Positions 1 through 8,700 of a stretch of DNA of 33,782 nucleotides are shown one piece after another. The notes under the pieces are model-generated. The model made no database searches and was not told the origin of the DNA. It was given only the letters and a program-made list of their open reading frames with translations. The DNA comes from Chitinophagales bacterium. Lineage in GTDB: Bacteria > Bacteroidota > Bacteroidia > Chitinophagales > JADIYW01. The DNA lies in contig JADKZZ010000026.1 of NCBI GenBank assembly GCA_020848475.1, positions 1-33,782 on the forward strand, read 5' to 3'. How positions within the stretch are numbered: the stretch's first letter is position 1; each line of letters begins with the position of its first letter. A program made the translations under genes and the position numbers.

Positions 1-51
1 ACAAGTAAATATAAATTTAGCATCGCAGATATATCTTAAAGCCATATTTAA

Positions 52-495
52 CTAGGGAATCATTGGATGTGTTGCATCAATTATTATTTTTTTAAGTAGT
101 TTAATTGCTCGTAGCTCATCAAGATTATAAGTATCTAATTCAGCAATAGCATTATTTGCTTCTTCGAATTCTTGTGGAATATTTTCATTTATTAATAAGG
201 CTATATTTTTTCCACTTTTGGTGGTGAATGAACCATCTTCCGTAATGCAAATATTAACGGAATCATTCAACCTGCTTATGTCTATTTTTACAGTAGTATA
301 ACCAGTTACTCCGCCACTTGTAGCAGTTAAAAATATATAGACGAATGCCGGATTGCCAGCTACTTCACCTAAATAATATTTAGTACCATTGGCAACAATA
401 TTAATAAAAACTGGGTTAGGTTTGACTAGAGCTGCTTGTAATTCATATATGTCTTGATAATTACATTTTTTTGTAAATGATAAATAAATCTTCAT
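52..495 (-). CDS. Hypothetical protein, 147 aa
   Basis: I do not recognise this protein family. The product is soluble and has no signal peptide or membrane segment. Its first half alternates short beta-like stretches (FINIVANGTKYYLGEV, AFVYIFLTATSGG, TTVKIDISRL), and its second half is helical and acidic (NIPQEFEEANNAIAELDTYNLDELRAIKLL). The ATG start lies in an A/T-rich leader and the stop is TAG. It stands alone: the next gene upstream, pruA, ends in a hairpin terminator, and the 190-bp gap between them holds a tandem 20-bp-spaced repeat that could be a control site for this gene. The reading frame is clean and codon use resembles its neighbours, so I believe it is a real gene, but no function can be assigned. 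Confidence 0.6.
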   Translation of the reverse strand: MKIYLSFTKKCNYQDIYELQAALVKPNPVFINIVANGTKYYLGEVAGNPAFVYIFLTATSGGVTGYTTVKIDISRLNDSVNICITEDGSFTTKSGKNIALLINENIPQEFEEANNAIAELDTYNLDELRAIKLLKKIIIDATHPMIP

Positions 496-576
496 AGTTT
501 AATTTTTTATGTTTTATTAAATTTGGTACAAATTTTATATATCTAAAGTAAGCATTAACAATATAATACTTTATCA

Positions 577-612
577 CAATGAGTAAACGGTCGTTTCATT
601 GAGTAAACGGTA
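577..612. repeat. Tandem GAGTAAACGGT repeats, 20-bp period
   Basis: GAGTAAACGGT occurs at 581-591 and again at 601-611, exactly 20 bp apart, or about two helical turns. The flanks are also similar (CAAT and CATT before the core). The first copy and the spacer also form an imperfect inverted repeat (CAATG, 3-base bulge, AAACG / CGTTT CATTG). A third copy lies at 23679-23689, ahead of a PLP-enzyme gene. The spacing suits a dimeric regulator binding side by side, but this is inference. It could also be the remnant of a dispersed repeat. Confidence 0.55.
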
Positions 613-634
613 ATTTTGTGTCTTTTTTAATAAA

Positions 635-663
635 AAAGCCAATATGTACTTCATATTGGCTTT
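635..663 (-). terminator. Rho-independent terminator of pruA
   Basis: A perfect 12-bp stem (AAAGCCAATATG / CATATTGGCTTT) encloses a 5-nt loop. On the minus strand it is followed by a run of six T. It sits 23 bp past the pruA stop codon, where a terminator is expected. An A-rich flank on the other side could let it act weakly in both directions. Confidence 0.8.
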
Positions 664-685
664 ACTTTATTTTATGTAAATGCTT

Positions 686-2317
686 CTATTCTTCATCCAT
701 GTAAGGATAGGAATAATATTTAGGTGGCACATAGTTTTCTTTTATTGTGCGTGGCGAAACCCAGCGTAGTAAATTCCATTTACTGCCAGCCTTGTCGTTC
801 GTACCACTTTTACGTGCACCACCGAATGGTTGTTGCCCAACCACTGCACCAGTGCATTTATCATTGATATAAAAATTACCAGCACTATTTACTAATCTGT
901 CTCGCATTTTTTCAATAATATAGGTGTCTTGCGCCAAAACAGCACCAGTAAGTGCATACTCAGATGTGTTATCTACTAAATGTAAAATATCATCAAATGC
1001 TTCATCTTCATACACATAAATAGTTAATACAGGACCAAAAATTTCTTCCACCATCGTTGCTGATTTTGGATCTTTTGTCAATATCACTGTCGGCTCGATA
1101 TAATAGCCTTTTTTGTTATCATAATTTCCGCCATACATAATGATATTATCTGGATTAGCCTTTGCTTGCTCTATATATCTTGTAATTCTTTTAAATGCAT
1201 CTTCAGAAATAACAGCGCCCATGATTACAGTAAAATTTTCGATATTGCCGATTTTAAAAGTTTTTAATGCGGCATACATTTTTTCCCAAGTTGTGTCCCA
1301 AATCGATTTTGGAATATAGGCACGCGAACAAGCTGAGCATTTTTGACCTTGATATTCAAAAGCGCCGCGAAGTAATGCTGTTGCCAACACGTCGATATCG
1401 GCACTCTGATGCGCCAAAATATAATCCTTACCACCTGTTTCACCTACGATTCTTGGATAGCTTTTATAGATATGTAAATTTTTGCCTATGGTTTCCCAAA
1501 TGCTATTGAAAACACCTGTAGAGCCTGTAAAATGAACACCTGCAAAAGAAGGATGCGACAAGATAAGATTAGTTGTTTCAGCAGCATTTGCAAATACCAT
1601 ATTAATGACACCATCAGGCAAACCTGCTTCTTTGAAAATTTCCATGATAGTCCACGCTGAATATATCTGTGTGTTTGATGGTTTCCAAACGACTACATTG
1701 CCCATTAATGCTGGCGATACAGATAAATTACCTGCAATTGCTGTAAAATTAAATGGTGTTACTGCATATACAAAACCTTCTAAAGGACGATATTCTAAAG
1801 TATTTCTTGTGCCTGGAGATGAGATTGGTTGCTCATTATATATTTGTGAAGCAAAGTAAACATTAAAACGTAAAAAATCAGCTAATTCGCAAGCTGAGTC
1901 AATTTCTGCTTGATAGACATTTTTCGATTGACCTAGCATTGTTGCTGCATTAATAGCAGCGCGATAAGGCCCAGCAATCAAATCTGCAGCTTTTAAAAAA
2001 ACAGATGCACGGTCCTCCCAATGCATACTTGCCCATTTTTCTCTGGCTTGCAGTGCAGCATCTATAGCTTGTTGTACATGTGTTATATTTCCTTTGTGAT
2101 AATGCGCTAATTTGTGCGACAATTCGTGTGGTGGAAAAATATCTACTGTGTCATTGGTGCGCACTTCTTTACCTGCAATAATCATCGGAATATCATACAC
2201 TATATTTTTGCGTCTGCTAATCTCCTTTTTCAAGTTTATACGTTCCGTACTATTGGGCAAGTAAGCTAAAATAGGTTCATTAGTAGGCAATGGAATGGTA
2301 GCAATTTTATTAGGCAT
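686..2317 (-). CDS. pruA: L-glutamate gamma-semialdehyde dehydrogenase (1-pyrroline-5-carboxylate dehydrogenase)
   Basis: This enzyme catalyses the NAD-dependent oxidation of glutamate semialdehyde (in equilibrium with pyrroline-5-carboxylate) to glutamate, the second step of proline breakdown in the cytosol. The 543-aa product matches the monofunctional group of the aldehyde dehydrogenase superfamily. The substrate and cofactor region is seen at TPFNFTAIAGN (187-197) and WKPSNTQ (211-217), the general base at E293 in GETGGKD, and the catalytic nucleophile at C327 in FEYQGQKCSACSRA. The EEIFGPVL motif near residue 427 and PFGGARKSGTNDKAG near the C-terminus are also present. The proline dehydrogenase partner (putA/prodh) is not in the window, so the pathway is split. 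The start is ATG about 48 bp after a TAAATTTG -7-like element, and the gene ends at a hairpin terminator. Confidence 0.96.
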   Translation of the reverse strand: MPNKIATIPLPTNEPILAYLPNSTERINLKKEISRRKNIVYDIPMIIAGKEVRTNDTVDIFPPHELSHKLAHYHKGNITHVQQAIDAALQAREKWASMHWEDRASVFLKAADLIAGPYRAAINAATMLGQSKNVYQAEIDSACELADFLRFNVYFASQIYNEQPISSPGTRNTLEYRPLEGFVYAVTPFNFTAIAGNLSVSPALMGNVVVWKPSNTQIYSAWTIMEIFKEAGLPDGVINMVFANAAETTNLILSHPSFAGVHFTGSTGVFNSIWETIGKNLHIYKSYPRIVGETGGKDYILAHQSADIDVLATALLRGAFEYQGQKCSACSRAYIPKSIWDTTWEKMYAALKTFKIGNIENFTVIMGAVISEDAFKRITRYIEQAKANPDNIIMYGGNYDNKKGYYIEPTVILTKDPKSATMVEEIFGPVLTIYVYEDEAFDDILHLVDNTSEYALTGAVLAQDTYIIEKMRDRLVNSAGNFYINDKCTGAVVGQQPFGGARKSGTNDKAGSKWNLLRWVSPRTIKENYVPPKYYSYPYMDEE

Positions 2318-2364
2318 AGCTATTTTTTATTTATTAACAATTAGAAACAGTAACTATTTGAAAA

Positions 2365-2372
2365 CAAATTTA
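2365..2372 (-). promoter_or_regulatory. Candidate -7 box for pruA
   Basis: On the minus strand this reads TAAATTTG, matching the Bacteroidota -7 consensus TAnnTTTG, 48 bp upstream of the pruA start. I could not find a convincing TTTG -33 element 19-21 bp further upstream, so support is partial. Confidence 0.4.
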
Positions 2373-2414
2373 CGATATAAAAGTTGAAATAAGTAATTAG
2401 TTGTTATAACAACT

Positions 2415-4037
2415 TTATTTAAACGATAGAACTCCTTGATATTCTATGTCAAATTGTTTGGCAAGCATTTCATCGACTTCTGTTGTGAGCTGTATTTGTT
2501 GTTGAAAAAATGAGCTAAGTGATGGTAGCTGTTTATTCATTTCAGGCCGTTCAAAATACAATCTACCTGTTCGTCTTATGATAAAGTCAGCAATAGAATT
2601 TGTGAGTTCATGTTCTATGCAATAATCTGCTTCTGCGAATAGTAGATTATTATTGAAATTAGTTTGTGCCATAGCTAAAATATATTGCGTATTACTGCCA
2701 TATTTCAACACTAATTCAAGTATTTCATCTAAATAAAATTGCTTAAAATCTTCTTGTAAATTCTTAGCAAATTCTAATGGAGTTTGCTGTAAATGTCCAC
2801 CACTTAATGTAATATTAGCCGTACTGCAAGGTAAAAATTCTCTTTGGTCTTCTAATTTTAGTTGTTTACACACCACATTAACACTACGCTCAGCCATCTT
2901 TCGAAATCCAGTAAGCTTACCACCAGCAATAGAAATTAGATTTGAATCTGAAATAAAAATTTCATCTTTACGCGATAAATCAGATGGTGATTTTCCATCT
3001 TCATGTATTAATGGTCTTAAACCAGCCCAAGTTGATTCCACATCATCAATGTTTAACTGCTGATTGGGAAACATATAATTAGCAGCATGTAAGGTATATT
3101 CTACATCTTCTTTTGTAGCAAATGGATAATTGACATCGCCAGTATAATTTGTGTCTGTTGTACCAATATATACTTTGTTACCACGAGGAATCGCAAAAAT
3201 CATTCTACCATCTTGCACATCAAAATATACGGCTTGTTGTATTGGTATTCTTTCTTTTTTAACTACGATATGAATACCTTTTGTAAGATGTAATCTTTTT
3301 TTAGTTAATGATTTGTCTATTTTACGCAATTCATCGACCCAAGGGCCACAAGCATTAATTACTTTTTTTGCATTAATGTGTAATGATTCCTTATTTAAAA
3401 TATCTAAACATACAGCGCCATTGATTTTATTATTATTATCTAATGTGAATGATGAAAATGAAACATAATTAACACACAGCGCACCTTTATCTACAGCAGT
3501 CTTCAGTACTTCAATACACAAGCGAGCATCGTCGCTTCTATACTCAACATACATGCCACCTCCTTTTAAAATATCTGTGTTTAGCAATGGTTCTTTTGCT
3601 AAAGTTTCTTGTTTAGAAAGCATGTTTCTTCGTTCTCCTTTTTCAACGCCAGCTAATCGGTCATAAACATATAAACCCAATGAAGTCGAATATTTTCCTA
3701 ATGAACCACCTTCAATTATTGGCAATAACATTCTTTCTGGATGAACAATATGTGGTGCATTTTTGTATAAAATAGCACGCTCCTGACCTACTTCGCGAAC
3801 GATACCAAATTCTAATTGTTTCAAATAGCGTAAACCACCATGAATTAGTTTAGTAGAACGCGAGCTAGTGCCTGATGCAAAATCTGCTTTTTCGATTAAA
3901 CACACCTTTAAGCCACGTGTAACGGCATCTAATGCGATTCCAGCACCAGTGATGCCACCACCAATGACCAATAAATCAAATTGGTCGGATTGTAGTTGTT
4001 TAATATATTGATTCCGATTGCGGGCTGAAAATGACAT
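2415..4037 (-). CDS. glpD: FAD-dependent glycerol-3-phosphate dehydrogenase (GlpD)
   Basis: This membrane-associated flavoenzyme oxidises sn-glycerol-3-phosphate to dihydroxyacetone phosphate and passes electrons to quinone. The 540-aa protein opens with an FAD-binding dinucleotide fold (VIGGGITGAGIALDA, about residues 24-38) and the family signature GTSSRSTKLIHGGLRYL. Further on are DGRMIFAIPRGNKVYIGTTDT and WAGLRPL, which carry substrate-site arginines, and IAGGKLTGFRKMA near the end of the catalytic domain. A C-terminal helical domain follows. This is the more typical of two GlpD paralogues in the window and is likely the general glycerol-use enzyme, although no glpK or glpF lies nearby. 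It reads in the same direction as pruA, 97 bp upstream of it, so the two could be co-transcribed. Confidence 0.93.
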   Translation of the reverse strand: MSFSARNRNQYIKQLQSDQFDLLVIGGGITGAGIALDAVTRGLKVCLIEKADFASGTSSRSTKLIHGGLRYLKQLEFGIVREVGQERAILYKNAPHIVHPERMLLPIIEGGSLGKYSTSLGLYVYDRLAGVEKGERRNMLSKQETLAKEPLLNTDILKGGGMYVEYRSDDARLCIEVLKTAVDKGALCVNYVSFSSFTLDNNNKINGAVCLDILNKESLHINAKKVINACGPWVDELRKIDKSLTKKRLHLTKGIHIVVKKERIPIQQAVYFDVQDGRMIFAIPRGNKVYIGTTDTNYTGDVNYPFATKEDVEYTLHAANYMFPNQQLNIDDVESTWAGLRPLIHEDGKSPSDLSRKDEIFISDSNLISIAGGKLTGFRKMAERSVNVVCKQLKLEDQREFLPCSTANITLSGGHLQQTPLEFAKNLQEDFKQFYLDEILELVLKYGSNTQYILAMAQTNFNNNLLFAEADYCIEHELTNSIADFIIRRTGRLYFERPEMNKQLPSLSSFFQQQIQLTTEVDEMLAKQFDIEYQGVLSFK

Positions 4038-4130
4038 ACAAACTTTGAATTATAATTATCTAAAGATAAGTGAAAGTAAAAATTGCTTAGCTCAAAAATA
4101 TTGAATTAACAATAAATAATATAAGCTTAA

Positions 4131-4150
4131 ACTTTCAGCATTATGAAAGT
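4131..4150 (-). terminator. Weak hairpin between thioesterase gene and glpD
   Basis: A 7-bp perfect stem (ACTTTCA / TGAAAGT) with a 6-nt loop lies downstream of the thioesterase stop and upstream of glpD. It lacks a clear T-run on the minus strand, so it may be only a weak terminator or a processing site. Confidence 0.25.
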
Positions 4151-4204
4151 ACCGATATATGGTGATGGAATGAAAGATATTGATTATAAAGTATTAATTG
4201 CAAT

Positions 4205-4642
4205 TCAGATGCTGATGTTTTTATGAAATGCTCGGAAGTAACTTTCTGGCAAAGCCATTATTTTTCGTGTTTCAAAATCGAAATATACACAACCAGTTTT
4301 GAGCAAAGTCATAGTTTTTCCATTATTTTTTAAAAACTGAAAATACAAATCAAAACTGCATTCTGTGATATCATTGACGGCTGCATTAAGCAAAATTTCA
4401 TCACCTAAAAATCCTTCACTTTTATATTGAATGCAATGATTGGCGACTACAATTCCATGTCTATTTTGCAAATCGAAAAGTGGAATTTGCAAGTGTTCAA
4501 ACATTTTTTCACGAAGTGTATTCGCTAATACTAAGATGCGTTCATTGCCCATGTGATCGGCAATATTTATATCATCTGCATTTATCGTAAATGTGAAAGA
4601 ATATAGGATTGGAGAAGGAAATTCTATAGTAACGCGTTGCAT
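4205..4642 (-). CDS. Hotdog-fold acyl-CoA thioesterase (4HBT/YbgC-like)
   Basis: The 145-aa length and pattern fit the single hotdog-domain thioesterases that hydrolyse acyl-CoA or acyl-ACP thioesters. The stretch INADDINIADHMGNERIL (about 20-36) corresponds to the D-x-(n)-H-x-N active-site region of the 4-hydroxybenzoyl-CoA thioesterase family, here with HMGN instead of the usual HVNN. The later VANHCIQYKSEGFLGDEILLNAAV matches the central strands that usually read I-x-Y-x-x-P-x-x-x-G-D. There is no signal peptide. It lies in a minus-strand run between tsaD (75 bp upstream) and glpD, which does not indicate the substrate. Family assignment is fairly safe; the substrate is unknown. Confidence 0.75.
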   Translation of the reverse strand: MQRVTIEFPSPILYSFTFTINADDINIADHMGNERILVLANTLREKMFEHLQIPLFDLQNRHGIVVANHCIQYKSEGFLGDEILLNAAVNDITECSFDLYFQFLKNNGKTMTLLKTGCVYFDFETRKIMALPESYFRAFHKNISI

Positions 4643-4716
4643 AAAAATTATACAATATTAGGATAAATAATGTCAAGAATACATTTTTGCTTATGAAGAA
4701 AATAAAAACAATATAA

Positions 4717-5724
4717 TTACATAGACATTCGTGCAAGAATCGGAATGTCTATATCACAAAATTTGTTTTGTAAATATTTATGATATGCCGTTATAGCAAT
4801 CATTCCTGCGTTATCTGTACAGTATTGAAACTGAGGAATGTATGTGTTCCAATTATATTTTTCACCAGATTGTAGCAATGCTTGTCGCAATCCAGAATTA
4901 GCACTCACACCTCCAGCTATTGCTATCTCTTTTATGTCTGTTTGTTCAGCTGCTTTTTTTAATTTTTTCATCAAAATAGAGACAATAGTATGTTGAACAG
5001 AAGCACAGATATCATTCAAATTATCATCTATAAATGTTGGATTGTTTTTTATTTCTTTTTGTAAAAAATATAAGACATTCGTTTTGAAACCACTAAAAGA
5101 AAAATCTAAATTTTCAATTTGTGGTTCTGAGAATTTGAACCTTTTAGGATTGCCTAATTGTGCATATTTATCTATTAAAGGACCACCAGGATATGGTAGC
5201 TTCAACATTTTTGCTGTTTTATCAAAGGCCTCTCCTGCCGCATCATCTATTGTTGCGCCAATGACTTCCATTTCTAAATAATCTTTGACAAGTACAATTT
5301 GTGTGTGTCCTCCAGAAACAGTAAGACATAAAAATGGAAACGTAGGTTTAGGCTCATCAATAAAGTGCGCTAAAACGTGTGCTTGCATGTGGTGTACATC
5401 AATTAATGGCACATGTAGCGCTTGTGCAAATGACTTTGCAAACATGCCACCAACGAGTAAAGAACCCATTAATCCAGGGCCTCGTGTGAACGCAACTGCA
5501 CTGATGTCTTTTGTAGTAATATTTGCTTTTTTAATTGCCTCAGCAACGACAGGAATAATATTTTTAGTATGTTCCCGACTGGCTAATTCTGGCACCACAC
5601 CACCATATAATTCATGTACTTTTTGATTGGCCGTTAAATTGGAAACAATTTTACCATCTATACAAATTGCAGCTGATGTATCATCACAAGAAGATTCTAT
5701 TGCTAATATGATAGTTTCAGGCAT
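4717..5724 (-). CDS. tsaD: tRNA N6-adenosine threonylcarbamoyltransferase TsaD
   Basis: TsaD transfers the threonylcarbamoyl group from TC-AMP to A37 of ANN-decoding tRNAs, acting with TsaB and TsaE (neither is in this window). The 335-aa product has the expected length and ASKHA fold. Visible signatures are ILAIESSCDDTSAAI at the N-terminus, VPELASREH, the metal-binding HMQAHVLAHF (HxxxH motif, about residues 111-115), LTVSGGHTQIVLV, DDAAGEAFDKTAKMLKLPYPGGP, and IAGGVSANSGLR followed by QYCTDNAGMIA. The gene is divergent from tamB across only about 42 bp, a pairing that I recall as frequent in Bacteroidota. ATG start. Confidence 0.97.
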   Translation of the reverse strand: MPETIILAIESSCDDTSAAICIDGKIVSNLTANQKVHELYGGVVPELASREHTKNIIPVVAEAIKKANITTKDISAVAFTRGPGLMGSLLVGGMFAKSFAQALHVPLIDVHHMQAHVLAHFIDEPKPTFPFLCLTVSGGHTQIVLVKDYLEMEVIGATIDDAAGEAFDKTAKMLKLPYPGGPLIDKYAQLGNPKRFKFSEPQIENLDFSFSGFKTNVLYFLQKEIKNNPTFIDDNLNDICASVQHTIVSILMKKLKKAAEQTDIKEIAIAGGVSANSGLRQALLQSGEKYNWNTYIPQFQYCTDNAGMIAITAYHKYLQNKFCDIDIPILARMSM

Positions 5725-5744
5725 AATATTTGCTTATTTTCGCT

Positions 5745-5752
5745 TAATTTTG
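5745..5752 (+). promoter_or_regulatory. Candidate -7 box for tamB-like gene
   Basis: TAATTTTG matches the TAnnTTTG consensus and ends 14 bp before the TTG start of the downstream gene, which would give a leader of about 8 nt. No good -33 TTTG is seen at the right spacing. It lies within the 42-bp tsaD/tamB divergent gap. Confidence 0.35.
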
Positions 5753-5766
5753 CAATTTTTATATCG

Positions 5767-8700
5767 TTGAAAAAATTCTTTAAATATACATTTCGAGCTG
5801 TATTGACTATTGTCTTAATACTCCTATTGTTATTTGTTTCCGTCTTTTATCTAATACAACAACCAAAAGTACAAACTTATTTAGTGCACAAAGTAAGTGA
5901 TTATTTATCAAAACAATTAAATAGTGAAGTAAAAATTGACTCTGTTAGTATAGATTTTATAAGAACAGTAGAATTATACAACGTTTACCTTTCATCTCAA
6001 AAAAGCAAAACAGATACTATTCTATTTGCAAAAAAATTAGATGTCGATTTAATGCTTGGAAGAACTTTATTTGAACAAATAGCAAAACTCAGAGACAGCA
6101 AAATATACATTGACAACGTTGCTTTAGATGGTGTTTATTTTTACGGTTATCGTGCGAAAACAGATAGCTTGTATAATTTCCAATTTTTATTAGATCAATT
6201 CAAATCGAATAAAAAGAAAGAAACTAAAAAGAAAGCAGGCAAGCCATTAGAATTGCGTTTGAACAAACTTACACTTAGCAATTCAAATATTATTTTAGAT
6301 GATCCACATACTGACAAGAGAATGGATATTCGATTCACTAAAATATTTGTAGATGTTCGTGAGTTTAATATTAGTCCGCTAAAAATAGACGCAAAAGAAT
6401 TAGAACTTATTGATCCATTTTATAAGCTTACGGATTATAATGAAATCAATAAACCTAAAGATCCAAATAAACCACCAGGAAAAGGCTTTAACGTAGAAGG
6501 CTTAGGAAAAAAACTAAATATTACGGTTGATAAATTAACGATGCGAAATGGAAACCATGCAATGGATTTTAAAAAGAAAAATCAAGCTGCTGGTACTTTT
6601 CTGATTAGCCAAATGAATATTCACGATATCAATATCGACATAGAAAACTACCGTTGGGATTCTACAGGTATGCATATCGATATTGAAAATCTAAATACTA
6701 TATGTGACAATAATTTACAAGTAAAAAAAATAAAAACGAATGCACTGCTTGATAATGATGGTATTTATTTAGACAATGCAGATATTGCATTTAATGACAC
6801 AAAGTTCAAAGGAAATCTATCTATACAATTTACAGATGAGTGGCGTTCTTTTAAATATTTTTCTGAGAAAGTAATCATGAAAGCCGACATAAAAGAAGCA
6901 GCTATCAAAGCAAATGACGTTGCCGTGTTTGCACCAAAAGTGCTAAAATACTTGCCACCACAAATTCAATTAAAAGGATTTGTAAAAGGTAAGTTGGCGA
7001 ATTTGAGAGTCGAAAATCTTTATTTAACTGCTGGAAAAAATACTGTAATTGATATTGCTGGAAACATAAAAGGATTGCCGAAGATAAGTCAAACTTTATT
7101 CGATTTAAAAATAAAACAATTAAAATCATCACCTGATGATATTAAAAATATGCTGTCATTTGTGAAAATTCCAAAACAAATAAATAATGCAGGTATTATT
7201 AGTTTTAATGGTAATTTCTTTGGATTTACAAATGATTTTGTCGCTAAAGGTGAATTGAAAACAGATAATTTAGGTCATTTAGTAACCGACATTAGGATGG
7301 CATTTCCTAAAGGAAAAGCACCAGAATATTCAGGAAAAATAATTGCAAACAGTTTAAATCTGGCTGAAATTACTGGCAATAAAAAACTCTTAGGCACTGT
7401 AGATATTGATATAAATGCTGATGGAAATGGTTTTAAAACAAAAGACTTAAATACCAAACTGTCGGGCACGTTACGGAATTTTTATTTTAATGGTTTTGTG
7501 TTTGACAAAATTAAAATTGACGGCCAATTGCAAAAAAAGAAATTTACAGGAAAAGCATTTTTTGACGATGATTGCTTCCTCGTAGATTTTAATGGTTGGG
7601 CAGATTTTAATGATTCTATTCCAAAATACGACTTCCATACAAGCATTAAAAATGCAAATCTTCATCAGCTAAACCTAACGAAAGACACACTTATTGTTTC
7701 CTTAGATGGCGTAATTCATGGCAAAGGAAATAAAATAGACAACTTCACAGGAAATAGCCTTTTCAGTAATATTATTTTACAAAACAACAAAGACATTCTC
7801 GCACTTTCTGATGTATCCATAAACATGGAAAATGATGGTACAATTAAAGATTACACAATCAATTCTGACCAGTTCGATGCGCGCTTTCATGGTGTTTTTG
7901 ATCCGCTTACATTGGTGCCTTCCATGAAAGTATATATAAGCAAATATTCACAATTAATAAAACCAACAGCAAAAGATATTAAACTAAATAAACCACAACA
8001 AGTAGATGCATCAATAAAGCTTGCATCTGATTTTGGATTGATAAAAGTATTTGTTCCAAACTTACAATACATTAGCGAACTCGACTTAAAAACTAGCATT
8101 AATACTACACAAGATAAGTTTTCATTGTTGGCAAAAATGGACTCTGCAAACTATAGTAATATTGCATTTAGTGGTATTAATATTGAAGGTAATACCAATA
8201 ATAATAATTTATTTCTTAATGGAACCATCAACAATACTAGCATTAAGAAAACCAATTTAAACAACATAGATATAGGTGTTAACAGCTCGAAAGAACAGTT
8301 ATTGACAAATCTTAAAATTGCTAATGACACTGCTCAAAATGCTGTTCAACTTTTGTCAGCTTTAGATTTTAAAAACGATAGTATTATTGCACGAATTATC
8401 GATTCTAAATTAAAAGTAAATAACAAAATTTGGACGATTGAAAAAGGCAATGAACTTATATTTGTGGACAGTATTTTTATTGCTCAAAATTTTTCTTTGG
8501 TCGAAGGCAAACAACGAATAAACATTAATAATGGTAAGAACTCGCTTGCTGATGCAAAAATCAATATTGAAAATTTAAACCTTTCAGATGTTGGGCAATT
8601 AATTGATTCCACTGGCGCTATAAAAAATGGATCATTAAGTGGCACAATAAACTTGAAGAATATTCTTACTAAACTACAAGCAAATGCAGATATTACAATT

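Noticed and set aside
1-51. Sequence before the first gene
   Set aside because: It is short AT-rich DNA with no clear element visible, and the neighbouring context is cut off.
4143-4224. Short plus-strand frame between glpD and the thioesterase gene
   Set aside because: It has no hydrophobic or other telling composition and overlaps the 3' end of the thioesterase gene, so it looks like chance.
5285-5626. 113-codon plus-strand frame inside tsaD
   Set aside because: It is antisense to a clearly coding gene, is rich in unusual residues and has no recognisable domain, so it is a shadow frame.
8160-8330. Low-complexity AAT-rich stretch in the tamB-like gene
   Set aside because: It encodes Asn-rich beta segments in frame within the TamB-type body and fits the AT-rich genome. 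It is not a separate repeat element.
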